The notes: generated by a model from the sequence alone, not told the origin. A DNA stretch of 64,000 nucleotides from Bradyrhizobium sp. 170 (GCF_023101085.1 NZ_CP064703.1:434001-498000); one strand, 5' to 3'; positions 8,186 to 16,863 are shown, numbered from the stretch's first letter. Numbers and translations are program-made.

Positions 8186-8953
8186 ATGCCAGCGCCGGAC
8201 AAGCAGCTTTCCGCCGAGCAGAGCCGGCAGGTGGCAGATCAGATCCGCGAGGAAATAGCGCGCCGCCGTATTTCGCGGCAAGCGCTGGCCGAGCAGGCCA
8301 AGCTCAGCCTTTCGACATTGGAGAAGGTGCTCGGCGGCCGCCGCCCGTTCACGCTTGCCACGACCGTGCGGCTCGAGCAGGCGCTCGGTGTTTCCCTGCG
8401 CAAGACGCCCGACGCACCGGCGCCTGCCGCGTTCAATGGGAACGGCGACGTCGCGCCCGACGGGTTGGGCGCCTACTCGCGCCGTGCGGTCGCCTGGATC
8501 GAGGGAACCTATGTCACGGTGCGTCCGTCGTTCGGCGACAAGGACGCAATTTTCGCCTACCGCACCGAGATATCATGGGACAATGCGGCGTCTTCCCTCG
8601 TATTTCACGAGAGCGAACGGCAGGACGCGGCCTTCACCCAGTTCGGCGAAGTGGCGGTGCCCAATCAATCCGGCCACATCTATCTCGTCACCAACCGGCA
8701 CGGCCAGCACCGCCTGATCACGGTGGCGCGGCTGGCGATTTCGGGCGAGATGTACGGCATCATCACGACGCTGCTCGCGGGCCGCGGCTCGCTGTTGACG
8801 CCGATCGCGGCGCCGATCGCCTATCTGCCGATCAAGATGGTCGCCAATCCGACCTTTGGCAGGGTGTCGGCCGATGACCCCAACTACGCGCAGTATCGCC
8901 AGCATTTGCGGCGGACGACGGATGAGCCATTTGCGATGTTCCTGCCGGGATAA
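8186..8953 (+). CDS. HTH (XRE-like) transcriptional regulator
   Basis: A 255-residue protein with an N-terminal Cro/C1-type helix-turn-helix at residues about 17-70 (ISRQALAEQAKLSLSTLEKV). The remainder, about 95-250, is a ligand-domain-sized region I do not recognise; it includes repeated aromatic and small residues such as GTYVTVRPSFGDKD and HIYLVTNRHG. It is transcribed away from the VIT/vWA gene, so control of the sortase pair is a reasonable guess from position only. The ATG is about 10 bases after a purine-rich stretch (CCAGGGG). No enzymatic motif was found in the C-terminal part. Confidence 0.75.
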   Translation: MPAPDKQLSAEQSRQVADQIREEIARRRISRQALAEQAKLSLSTLEKVLGGRRPFTLATTVRLEQALGVSLRKTPDAPAPAAFNGNGDVAPDGLGAYSRRAVAWIEGTYVTVRPSFGDKDAIFAYRTEISWDNAASSLVFHESERQDAAFTQFGEVAVPNQSGHIYLVTNRHGQHRLITVARLAISGEMYGIITTLLAGRGSLLTPIAAPIAYLPIKMVANPTFGRVSADDPNYAQYRQHLRRTTDEPFAMFLPG

Positions 8954-9075
8954 GGCCCACCGGCCTTGCATTCCCGGCGAAACAGACTATATGGCTCTTA
9001 TTCGAATTATCGCTCTGCCTTGTTGACCGCGCCGAACCGGCTCCACTCCCCAAGACATCGTTGAAATCGGATCAA

Positions 9076-9098
9076 GCCTGCGCGGAGGTCGTGCAGGC
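9076..9098 (+). promoter_or_regulatory. Leader hairpin with SD-like loop upstream of the cold-shock gene
   Basis: GCCTGCGC at 9076-9083 pairs with GTGCAGGC at 9091-9098 (one G-U pair). The 7-base loop reads GGAGGTC and exposes a perfect anti-16S-like GGAGGT. It lies about 34 bases upstream of the cold-shock start codon. Cold-shock genes often use structured leaders to control translation; a role here is inference. Confidence 0.4.
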
Positions 9099-9131
9099 AA
9101 AAGCGCTTTCGCGCATCTTGGAGATAGTTAC

Positions 9132-9341
9132 ATGGCTACCGGAACAGTTAAGTGGTTCAACGCGACAAAGGGTTTTGGCTTCATTCAGCCGGATGATGGC
9201 AGCACCGACGTTTTCGTCCACATCAGCGCCGTCGAACGTGCGGGTCTGAGCTCGCTCAATGAAGGTCAGAAGATCTCGTTCGAAGCGAAGAAGGACCCGA
9301 TGCGCGGCAAGACCAGCGCCGAGAATCTTCGCGTCGATTAA
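9132..9341 (+). CDS. Cold-shock domain protein (CspA family)
   Basis: A 69-residue single cold-shock domain of the usual family length. The RNA-binding motifs RNP1 (KGFGFI, residues 13-18) and RNP2 (VFVHIS, residues 27-32) are intact, as is the leading GTVKWFN. Such proteins bind single-stranded RNA and DNA and melt secondary structure, acting as RNA chaperones or antiterminators in the cytoplasm. The start follows a GGAG Shine-Dalgarno at about 8 bases. The 178-base upstream gap leaves room for a structured leader. A clear terminator hairpin lies 63 bases downstream, so it is probably monocistronic. Confidence 0.95.
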   Translation: MATGTVKWFNATKGFGFIQPDDGSTDVFVHISAVERAGLSSLNEGQKISFEAKKDPMRGKTSAENLRVD

Positions 9342-9403
9342 AGGTTGCCGATTTTGGATTTCCACGGATGTACTGGGATCCTCTAATTGGCTTCTGATAC
9401 AAG

Positions 9404-9438
9404 AGCCCGCCGGTGATGAACCGGCGGGCTTTTCGTTT
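9404..9438 (+). terminator. Rho-independent terminator after the cold-shock gene
   Basis: AGCCCGCCGGT (9404-9414) pairs perfectly with ACCGGCGGGCT (9420-9430) across a 5-base loop and is followed by TTTCGTTT. It ends the cold-shock transcript before the convergent acyl-CoA ligase gene. Confidence 0.88.
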
Positions 9439-9457
9439 GTCGTATGCCGGCGCACGA

Positions 9458-11011
9458 TCATGAAGCAATGGCCGCTTTGTCGGTCGGCTTCGGCGCGCTG
9501 AAATTCTTTCGCAATGTCGGCTTGTGAATCTTGCCCGTCGCATTCCGCGGAAGCGCATCGACGAATTCGATCAGCCGCGGACATTTGAACCGCGCCAGAT
9601 TGGCCGCGCAATGCGCGTGAATTTCCGCTGGTGTCAGCGTATGGCCGGGCTTGATGGCCACGATCGCCATGCCGACTTCACCCCATTGCTCGTTCGGGAT
9701 ACCGATCACGGCAGCTTCGGCGATAGCCGTCAGTTGATGCAGCACGCTCTCGACTTCGGCTGGATAGACGTTCTCGCCGCCCGAGATGTACATGTCCTTC
9801 CAGCGGTCGACGATGTAGTAGAACCCTTCTTCGTCGACGCGCGTGGCATCGCCGGTGTGCAGCCAGCCGTCGGTGAATGACGACGCGTTGGCCTCCGGCC
9901 TGTTCCAGTAGCCCGGCGTGACGTTCGGCCCCTTGACCCAGAGTTCGCCGAGTTCGCCGACATCCGCGTCGGTTCCGTCGGGGCGGACGATCCGCACTTC
10001 CGTATGCAGCACCGGCTTGCCGGACGAGCCGGCCTTGCGCGCGGCGTCCTCGCGGTCGAGCGCCAGCACGGCCGGAGACGTCTCGGTCATGCCATAACCC
10101 TGCTGCAGGGCGACGCCGCGCTCTTCCCACACTTTCAGGAGCGGTACCGGCATCGGCGCGCCGCCGACGCCGCCGATCACGAGGCGGCTGAAATCTGATG
10201 TCGCGAACGAAGGATGCTGCGCCATGAACTGGTAGATCGCGGGCACGCCAAAGAATTGGGTAATGCCGTAGGATGGGTCGCTGATCAGTTGCAGCGCCAG
10301 GCCGGGATCGAACGCGCGCATGATCAACACAGTGCCGCCGGCATGCAGCACCGGATTGGTGTAGCAATTGAGCCCGCCGGTATGGAACAGCGGCAGCACG
10401 GTGAGTAACACCGTCGACGGCGAGACGTAGGCAGGGCCGCCGAGGTTGACGCAATTCCAGAACGTCATGCCATGGGTGATGATCGCGCCCTTGGGCAGGC
10501 CGGTCGTGCCCGAGGTGTACATGATGGTCGAGATGTCATCGTGGGTGACGTCTTCAAAGCGCTCGAGTGGCTTCGAGGCTGCGATTGCCGCCTCATAGGA
10601 GCCGGCCGGTCCGAGCAGCAGCGCCGAGGAAACGTTGCAGAGCTTCGCGACCGACAGCGCGACTTCGGCGAGATCAGTGTCGTGGATCATTACCTCCGGC
10701 GAGGAATCGCCGACGATGAACTGCAGTTCGGGAACCGTGAGCCGCGTGTTCAATGGCAGGAACACCGCGCCGATCCGGCCACAGGCGAACTGCACCTCCA
10801 GCGTATCTGATGTGTTCAGCGCCAGCACCGCGACGCGGTCGCCGCGCACGACCTTGAGCGTGTCGCGCAGATGCGTGGCAAGACGTGAGATGCGTGCGTC
10901 GAACTGCGCGTAGGAAAGCCGGCGGTTGCTGGCGAGGTCGATGGCCGCGATCTTGTCCGGCGTGCGACGGCCGAAATGCGCGATCCAGTCGTAATGGCGT
11001 ACCGACGACAT
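9458..11011 (-). CDS. AMP-dependent acyl-CoA synthetase (ANL superfamily)
   Basis: A 517-residue adenylate-forming ligase that activates a carboxylic acid to its acyl-AMP and then its CoA thioester. The P-loop-like motif MYTSGTTGLPKGA, the acyl-adenylate motif YGMTETSPA, the hinge-region motif GWLHTGD and the C-terminal catalytic lysine region NATGKIHK are all visible. The start is set at the ATG at 11011 (MSSVRHYDW), which has a GGAGGAAG Shine-Dalgarno; the frame upstream to 11170 reads as non-protein sequence. Substrate chain length cannot be judged. It is isolated from other fatty-acid genes and faces the cold-shock gene. Confidence 0.88.
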   Translation of the reverse strand: MSSVRHYDWIAHFGRRTPDKIAAIDLASNRRLSYAQFDARISRLATHLRDTLKVVRGDRVAVLALNTSDTLEVQFACGRIGAVFLPLNTRLTVPELQFIVGDSSPEVMIHDTDLAEVALSVAKLCNVSSALLLGPAGSYEAAIAASKPLERFEDVTHDDISTIMYTSGTTGLPKGAIITHGMTFWNCVNLGGPAYVSPSTVLLTVLPLFHTGGLNCYTNPVLHAGGTVLIMRAFDPGLALQLISDPSYGITQFFGVPAIYQFMAQHPSFATSDFSRLVIGGVGGAPMPVPLLKVWEERGVALQQGYGMTETSPAVLALDREDAARKAGSSGKPVLHTEVRIVRPDGTDADVGELGELWVKGPNVTPGYWNRPEANASSFTDGWLHTGDATRVDEEGFYYIVDRWKDMYISGGENVYPAEVESVLHQLTAIAEAAVIGIPNEQWGEVGMAIVAIKPGHTLTPAEIHAHCAANLARFKCPRLIEFVDALPRNATGKIHKPTLRKNFSAPKPTDKAAIAS

Positions 11012-11177
11012 GCTTCCTCCACGTCCAGCGGTCTTGCGCCGCTTGTTTTGCTTGATGGCATTCTGTCTAGCAAATGAGCGGTCATATGGGGACGCTGTCT
11101 TGCGTGGAGTGGCTGGGGTAGGGATTGGTGGGGCCTCCACGGCATTAGTTGTCCTCTGGTGCCCGCCCACACACAGT

Positions 11178-11276
11178 TGTCATACCCGCGAAGGCGGGTA
11201 TCCAGTACGCCGCGGCCCATCGATTAAAATCGCTTTCTCTGGAATACTGGATGCCCCGCCTTCGCGGGGCATGACA
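11178..11276. repeat. Palindromic repeat, family C (TGTCATACCCGCGAAGGCGGG)
   Basis: The outer arms start TGTCAT and end ATGACA. Each arm holds its own hairpin (CCCGCGAAGGCGGG and CCCCGCCTTCGCGGGG) next to paired TATCCAGTA and TACTGGAT segments. It lies upstream of the acyl-CoA ligase in the 1.1-kb gene-free stretch. Only one copy is present in this window. Confidence 0.8.
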
Positions 11277-11344
11277 GCCGGGGAATGACACGACTTCACG
11301 ATCTCGCGGCCTGATTTGCCCGAGGCTTGCTATCGAATTTCCTT

Positions 11345-11900
11345 ACCCTCCAAACAGAGGGCGCAGGGAATGCCGGGTGCACGCTGCACCCGCGGTCTCG
11401 TGTGCAATAGGCGCAAAAAAATGCGCACACGAGCATACAGGTTCAGCGGAGGCATCCGACATTCCCTGCGCAATGGTTTTACGGCTTATATCGTGCTCTC
11501 CCCGGCGACGAATTCGTCTTGTCACCGTCGTTGGCGGATTGAAGGGTTGTTTAAGCCCGGTTGGGCCAACGCGCCTCCGCCAACTTGACACCAGCAACGG
11601 GTGCCAGGACCACACGGCTTTGCCGTACGCCGCAGCTTCGTTCGTCTGCGCGCCCCTAACCGCTCACAAGCCGAAAGCTTGCCCTGCGATCTCGGCTGCG
11701 CGCCGACGCTGCCGCGTCCACCGCATCCCATCCCGCGTTTGTGACGATCGCGAAACGCCCCTCATACCGGGACGGGACCAAATCGATATATTGCTGATTT
11801 GGGTCCGTCGTCAAACGAAATTTCGGAAAAACAGAAATCAGTCGGAGCGCCAGTGCGGTCGGATGGCGACCACGCCCTGAGGATATGTTTGTCAGGGTTG
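11345..11900. repeat. Gene-free, hairpin-rich degenerate element
   Basis: No credible coding frame was found. The stretch contains nested inverted repeats: GCGCAGGGAAT (11361-11371) with ATTCCCTGCGC (11461-11471), CTCGTGTG (11397-11404) with CACACGAG (11426-11433), the tight hairpin GGGTGCA-CGC-TGCACCC, and GTTGGCGGA (11530-11538) with TCCGCCAAC (11576-11584). From memory, similar sequence recurs across Bradyrhizobium and Rhodopseudomonas genomes and is often mis-called as hypothetical proteins. That identification needs a database check. The exact borders are uncertain. Confidence 0.5.
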
Positions 11901-12089
11901 GGACATGGCTTGATCCGAAGTAAGCTTGCATCGCTGAGGTCCATAACGCCGCTTGCGACGGCGTTGCTTGAACGACGATTTACCATCTAAGGAGGCGGTG
12001 GATATTCGAACTTGGTGATGCAGCGGTTACAAGGCAACAGCATTGACGATATCGGCGGATAAAATGATGAAGGTAATTACGGTGTAGTC

Positions 12090-13337
12090 ATGCCGCATGG
12101 CTTTACTCACGAGGTTTGGGGATTTGCCAAGGAGGAAGCGCTGTCTGTTTTGCGACGCAAAGCAGTACAGAATGATCCACTCATAACTTACAGCGATATT
12201 GCTAAGGAAATTAGGGCAATCAAATTCGAACCCGACGACAAAAGACTGCACGAGCTACTCGGCGAAATTTCCGTCGACGAAAATGCAGCCGGTCGCGGGA
12301 TGCTTTCAGTTCTCGTTGTTCATAAGCACGGCGAACACAAGCCAGGTCCGGGCTTTTTTGTTCTCGCTAAGCGACTAGGAAGGAAAACCTCAGATCCAGA
12401 AGAATTGTTTGTTGCCGAACTAGCGAAAGTAAAAGACGCAAACGCTGCGAGTTCTATGTCGATGTTGGAACGTCACAACCTGAGAGGACGGAACATTGAA
12501 GCGTTGCCATTTCGAATACCGGAGTACCCCGGAATAAGTCATCCGATATCTCGCGGGATGCCGAAGTTCTATCGGCCAGAATCGCTCAAGGATACGGTTG
12601 AAGGCAAAACGGATAGAACAAATGTCTTCGAAAAAATTGTTGTGGGATTGTATCTGAGGCTAGGACGGGCGGTTCCCTACGCGTTCTTTACGATCGACGG
12701 CGAAATCAGATCGCTAGACGCCGGCTGCATGAAGTTTCTGCTTAATCGTCCTAAGCCTGAGATTGAATTACTTACTGATGCAGCGGGAGAAATAACCGCT
12801 GTCCGTCCGCTCCCTATCCTGGTTAGTCGTTACAGACTGTTGCACGAAAATCTGCTGAGCCAACTTGATGGAGGCTCCGTCGATGCCCAACTGCCATTTG
12901 ACATTACTGCCCCTCCTGACGAGCGCCGCAAGGCAATGTCAAAACAAACAATTCGGGAAGGCGCCACGGCATTTAGGGCGTCCATTATGGCGACGTGGTC
13001 TCGGCGCTGTGCAGTTAGCGGCACGGCGGTCGACTGTGTAATACACGCAGCACACATTTTTCGGTATCTCGGCCCTCAAACTAATTCACCTTACAACGGT
13101 ATCGCTCTTCGGGCCGACATACATGCGCTGTTTGACGCCCATCTCATTTCCATAAAGTACGAGTCCTCCAAATTGTTCACGTGCGTATCACGCAGTATTC
13201 TTGGTACAGAATATGGAAAACTTGGAAGGCTCGAAATCACGCTGCCCTCGATTAGATCGAACCGTCCTCATAGAGAATTGGTTGAATTTCATTACAAGCA
13301 TTTCGCCGAGAGGGAGCAGAAAAATAACGGAGCTTGA
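12090..13337 (+). CDS. HNH endonuclease-domain protein, putative defence nuclease
   Basis: A 415-residue protein. Residues 1-95 form an N-terminal domain I cannot name with confidence (ITYSDIAKEI, LLGEISVDE, PGPGFFVLAKRLGR). The middle, about 150-260, is unrecognised. Residues 296-355 form an HNH_2-type nuclease module: RRCAVSGT, AAHIFRYLG with His322, Asn336 in YNGIAL and His345 in RADIHALFD. The key residues are intact, so nuclease activity is plausible. Base composition is visibly AT-richer than neighbouring genes, with many AAA/ATT codons, which suggests horizontal transfer. A convergent Mrr-like gene follows 222 bases on. A role in restriction or phage defence is inference. The ATG has no strong Shine-Dalgarno. 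Confidence 0.75.
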   Translation: MPHGFTHEVWGFAKEEALSVLRRKAVQNDPLITYSDIAKEIRAIKFEPDDKRLHELLGEISVDENAAGRGMLSVLVVHKHGEHKPGPGFFVLAKRLGRKTSDPEELFVAELAKVKDANAASSMSMLERHNLRGRNIEALPFRIPEYPGISHPISRGMPKFYRPESLKDTVEGKTDRTNVFEKIVVGLYLRLGRAVPYAFFTIDGEIRSLDAGCMKFLLNRPKPEIELLTDAAGEITAVRPLPILVSRYRLLHENLLSQLDGGSVDAQLPFDITAPPDERRKAMSKQTIREGATAFRASIMATWSRRCAVSGTAVDCVIHAAHIFRYLGPQTNSPYNGIALRADIHALFDAHLISIKYESSKLFTCVSRSILGTEYGKLGRLEITLPSIRSNRPHRELVEFHYKHFAEREQKNNGA

Positions 13338-13354
13338 TAGTCAATGGGCCAACC

Positions 13355-13543
13355 CGTAGGGCGGATTGAGTCGAGGGCGTAATTCGGCGCCTCGGCTACA
13401 ATGTCAATGTAGTCTGCCATTATGCGCCCCATGTTGAATTCTCCTCGCGCGTGTGGTTGTTGAGTGGAGATTCCGGTGAGAACGACGCGCGCCGCGGTTG
13501 GCACAGGCTTGCGGATTACGCCTTCGAATTAATCCGCCTTACG
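13355..13543. repeat. Degenerate palindromic repeat, family D (GTAGGGCGGATT)
   Basis: The arms at 13355-13383 and 13515-13543 are near-perfect reverse complements (CGTAGGGCGGATT with AATCCGCCTTACG, and GGCGTAAT with ATTACGCC), with a few mismatches and a long spacer. It lies between the convergent HNH and Mrr-like genes. A small minus-strand frame at 13292-13504 is an artefact of this element. Confidence 0.65.
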
Positions 13544-13558
13544 AGATCTTCGCCCGCT

Positions 13559-14164
13559 TCATTCTGAAAGGTCGGTCAACCATCGCTGCAGACGCAGACC
13601 GTTGATTAGTTCGAGACGATGAGGGATCACCTGCTTGATTCCGGGTGCTTCCTCGATACGCGGCGCAAAGTCTGACGTAGTTGCTATGATACCTTTGCTA
13701 ACGTTCGCCTCAGCGGTGAGGACGCCGAGCATCTCGTGCACATGGGCACGATCGACCAGGCGGTTTGGCGCATAGGCCTTCATGGATCCAAGAATGCGAA
13801 TACAGCCGATTCCATGTTTTACCGCAATCACATCGCGACCATGATCGCCCGACCTCGGCGTGAGCGTGACCTCATATCCCTCTGCGCTCATAGCACCGGC
13901 GAGCATTTCCTCCCATTGTCGGTCGTTAAGCTGAAATGCTAGATTCCAGTCCTCTCCCAATCGCTGAGCGATCTCAACCCAGATAGCGGCATAGGACTTG
14001 ATCAGAAGCCCTTCCGACGTCCGCCTCTCCGGGATGATCAGACCGTTCAGCGTTATTGACGCTATGCTCGTGGCATTGCTGAGTGAATCTATCGCGTGCT
14101 TTCGAGGGCCGCTCGCTCCGAGCTTCCCGAAGCCGGCCCCCATGCGTCCAAAACCGCCTATCAT
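13559..14164 (-). CDS. Mrr-like restriction endonuclease with altered active site
   Basis: A 201-residue protein with a Gly-rich N-terminus (MIGGFGRMGAGFGKLG) and a C-terminal Mrr-type PD-(D/E)XK domain at about 80-195. Recognisable pieces are WEEMLAGAM, SGDHGRDVIA with Asp111, and VSKGIIATTSDFAP. In this family the second metal-site motif is normally (E/Q)-x-K. Here it reads Ser127-Met-Lys129 in ILGSMKAYAP, so the acidic or Gln residue appears replaced by Ser. It may be a weak or inactive nuclease, or an unusual variant. The start lacks a clear Shine-Dalgarno. It faces the HNH protein and shares its atypical neighbourhood, so the two may be remnants of one acquired module. Confidence 0.72.
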   Translation of the reverse strand: MIGGFGRMGAGFGKLGASGPRKHAIDSLSNATSIASITLNGLIIPERRTSEGLLIKSYAAIWVEIAQRLGEDWNLAFQLNDRQWEEMLAGAMSAEGYEVTLTPRSGDHGRDVIAVKHGIGCIRILGSMKAYAPNRLVDRAHVHEMLGVLTAEANVSKGIIATTSDFAPRIEEAPGIKQVIPHRLELINGLRLQRWLTDLSE

Positions 14165-14290
14165 TGGACGGTCTGCGCCAAAGTGCGGTGCACCACGCTG
14201 CTCCCTCCCCTAACTCCTCGGCCGATCTTCAACATGCCTCGCGTGAGGCAGAATACCATCGCGTACAACAATCACCAAGATATGGGTCGC

Positions 14291-15502
14291 TCAGGAGCCG
14301 CGCAGCAATTCGCTGATCACGTTGAACTGGTTGTCGCGAAACTCGACCATATAACCGTCCTTGATCGGACGGTAATCCGTCGGCGACGTGTTGAGCTTTA
14401 CCCCGGGCATCAGCATCGGCAGCGCTACGCCCTTGAGGTTGGCCGCCTGCGCCATGATGTTTTCGCGGCTAAGGTCGTTCTTGCACTGGGTGAGCACCAC
14501 GACCAGCGCCTGCGCAACCATGTAGCCATATCCCGCCGCCATGTTGGCCGGATCGATATTGGGCAGCCGCGCCTTCATGAAATCGCGGTAGGCGACCAGG
14601 TCCGCGTCGGTGGAGTCAGCCGAATAGGGCTTTAGCGCTCCGACCGACATGATGCCGGTCGCGGCTTCGAGCCCGGCCGGCACCATCACCGTTTCCTTGT
14701 TGGCGCAGCCCGAGGAGATGAAACGCATTGGACGCCAGCCGGTCTCGTAGGCTTTTCGGATCGCTTGCGCACACGCACGCGGCGTCACGCTGTAGATCAG
14801 GAAGACGTCGGCCTTGGTGTTGGCGAGCGTGAGGATCTGCGAATCCACCGTAGGATCGGCGACCTCGAAACTCGCAGCCATGGCGATCACCTTGTCGGCG
14901 TCCGCCCCGAGCGCTTCCTTGACGCCGCGCAGATAATCCTTTCCGGCGTCGTCGTTCTGGTAAAGGATCGCAAAGCGCGCATTGGGATTTTTGGCGCGGG
15001 CGAAGCGCACCTCGATGCCGGCTTCCTCGACATAGTTGGGCGCCCAGGGCAGTGCCATCAGCCAGGGCTGATTGGTCGGATCGTTCCATTTCGATGCGGA
15101 GCTGATCAGGAACAGATGCGGCACCTTGGCGCCGTTGAGATATTTTGCGGTGGCAGAACTCGGCGCGGTGCCCATGGTTCCGAACATGAACGCGACGCCG
15201 TCATTCTCGACCAGTCGGCGCGTCGCCTCGACCGTCTTCGGTGGCGAAAAACCGTCGTCGAGCGAGATCATGTTGAGCTTGCGGCCGTTGACGCCGCCCT
15301 TCTCGTTGATCAGGTCGAAATAGGCTGCAAAGGCCTTGCCGGTGACGCTGAGCGCCGACGCCGGGCCGCTATACGGCATGATGTTGCCGAACTTGATCTC
15401 GGCGTCGGTGATGCCGGGTTGCTGAGCGGTTGCTGTTGTCGCTGCGCCCAGAGAGAGCAGCGCAGAAATGAAAGCCGGGACGAACTTGCTCGATCGGATC
15501 AT
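14291..15502 (-). CDS. ABC transporter substrate-binding protein (HAAT/LivJ type)
   Basis: A 403-residue periplasmic binding protein of the branched-chain amino acid / amide family (type I fold). Residues 1-26 form a signal peptide ending TATAQ. The start of the ligand fold, EIKFGNIMPYSGPASALSV, and later segments such as GVNGRKLNMISLDDGFSP are typical. The ATG at 15502 follows a strong GGGGAGGA site. No LivHMGF membrane or ATPase genes are adjacent, so it either works with components encoded elsewhere or is an orphan. In soil alphaproteobacteria this family often binds aromatic or organic acids, and it sits beside acyl-CoA catabolism genes. The ligand is unknown. Confidence 0.85.
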   Translation of the reverse strand: MIRSSKFVPAFISALLSLGAATTATAQQPGITDAEIKFGNIMPYSGPASALSVTGKAFAAYFDLINEKGGVNGRKLNMISLDDGFSPPKTVEATRRLVENDGVAFMFGTMGTAPSSATAKYLNGAKVPHLFLISSASKWNDPTNQPWLMALPWAPNYVEEAGIEVRFARAKNPNARFAILYQNDDAGKDYLRGVKEALGADADKVIAMAASFEVADPTVDSQILTLANTKADVFLIYSVTPRACAQAIRKAYETGWRPMRFISSGCANKETVMVPAGLEAATGIMSVGALKPYSADSTDADLVAYRDFMKARLPNIDPANMAAGYGYMVAQALVVVLTQCKNDLSRENIMAQAANLKGVALPMLMPGVKLNTSPTDYRPIKDGYMVEFRDNQFNVISELLRGS

Positions 15503-15707
15503 GCTTCATCCTCCCCGGCGAATGGCCGACAATGTTGTTATTGGTTTTGAACCAAGGCTAGGGCATGCTCGGGCAACCGGTCTTGCGTTCAGTTGCTGGA
15601 CACAGCACGCGTTGGTGCGGCAGGCCGCGCCTGCAAGATAATGCCAGCCGCTCAACGCAAGTTTGCGAGAGGCAAATCGGGGCATCGTCATCCGTTGGGA
15701 GGAAATC

Positions 15708-16862
15708 ATGCTGGAGCGCGCAAGGGTGCAAAGCCCGTTCTATACGGCCGAACACGAAGCGTTCCGCGACGTGATGCGCCGCTTCGTGTCGCGCGAGATC
15801 GAGCCCTATGCCCATGAATGGGACGAGGCCGGCGAGTTTCCGCGCGAGCTTTATCGGAAAGCGTTCGAGATCGGCCTGCTGGGGCTCGGCTTCCCGGAAG
15901 AGTATGGCGGCGTCGCCGCCGACCAGTTCATGAAAATCGTGGTTTCGCAGGAACTGGCGCGCGCCGGCGCGGGCGGGATCAGTGCGAGCCTGATGAGCCA
16001 CACCATCGGTTCGCCGCCGATCGCGCGGGCTGCGAGGCCCGAGGTCAGGGCGAGGGTGCTGCCGCAGGTGCTGGCGGGTGAGAAGATTTCGGCGCTCGCG
16101 ATCACCGAGCCCAGCGGCGGCTCCGACGTTGCCAATTTGCGCACCAAGGCGCGGCGCGACGGCGACCATTATGTCGTCAGCGGCGAAAAGACCTTCATCA
16201 CCTCGGGCATGCGGGCTGATTATTTGACGGTCGCGGTGCGCACCGGTGGCGAGGGGCCGGGCGGGGTTAGCCTGCTGTTGATCGAGGGCGACACGCCGGG
16301 CCTGTCGCGCACGAAACTGAAGAAGATGGGCTGGTGGGCGTCCGATACCGCGACGCTGCATTTCGACGAATGCCGCGTAAGGTGCGAAAACCTGATCGGC
16401 GAGGAGGGGCAGGGTTTCAAGATCATCATGCACAATTTCAACAGCGAGCGCATGGGCATGGCGGCAAGCTGCACGGCCTATGCCCGCGTCTGCGTCGAGG
16501 AAGCCATCGCCTACGCCAAGGAGCGCAAGACTTTTGGCAAGCCGATCGCGCAGCATCAGGTGATCCGGCACAAGCTGGTCGACATGGCCCAGAAGGTCGC
16601 GGCGTCGCAGGCGATGCTGGAAATGCTGGCGTGGCGGCTCGGACAGGGCGAGAGCCCGGTTGCCGAAATCTGCATGATGAAGAACCAGGCGACCCAGACC
16701 ATGGCGTTCTGCGCCTCCGAGGCCGTGCAGATTTTTGGCGGCGCCGGCTTCATGCGCGGCATCAAGGTCGAGCGCATCTACCGCGAGGTCAAGGTCAACG
16801 CCATCGGCGGTGGCACCGAAGAGATCATGAAGGATCTCGCCTCGAGGCAGATGGGGCTCTAA
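15708..16862 (+). CDS. Acyl-CoA dehydrogenase
   Basis: A 384-residue FAD-dependent dehydrogenase that introduces an alpha-beta double bond into an acyl-CoA and passes electrons to ETF. The family signatures ALAITEPSGGSDVANL and KTFGKPIAQHQVIRHKL are present, as is the C-terminal RIYREVKVNAIGGGTEEIM region that normally precedes the C-terminus. The ATG at 15708 is preferred over an upstream TTG at 15663 because GGGAGGA lies five bases before it. It is the first of two such dehydrogenases in the cluster. Substrate chain length cannot be assigned. It is divergent from the binding-protein gene at 14291-15502. Confidence 0.9.
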   Translation: MLERARVQSPFYTAEHEAFRDVMRRFVSREIEPYAHEWDEAGEFPRELYRKAFEIGLLGLGFPEEYGGVAADQFMKIVVSQELARAGAGGISASLMSHTIGSPPIARAARPEVRARVLPQVLAGEKISALAITEPSGGSDVANLRTKARRDGDHYVVSGEKTFITSGMRADYLTVAVRTGGEGPGGVSLLLIEGDTPGLSRTKLKKMGWWASDTATLHFDECRVRCENLIGEEGQGFKIIMHNFNSERMGMAASCTAYARVCVEEAIAYAKERKTFGKPIAQHQVIRHKLVDMAQKVAASQAMLEMLAWRLGQGESPVAEICMMKNQATQTMAFCASEAVQIFGGAGFMRGIKVERIYREVKVNAIGGGTEEIMKDLASRQMGL

Positions 16863-16863
16863 C

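Noticed and set aside
11377..11880. 167-codon plus-strand frame in the hairpin-rich element
   Set aside because: The translation lacks protein-like patterns and the DNA is full of inverted repeats. It resembles the spurious hypothetical proteins often called on this kind of element.
13292..13504. 70-codon minus-strand frame between the HNH and Mrr-like genes
   Set aside because: It overlaps the end of the HNH gene and the arm of a degenerate palindrome, with no supporting features.
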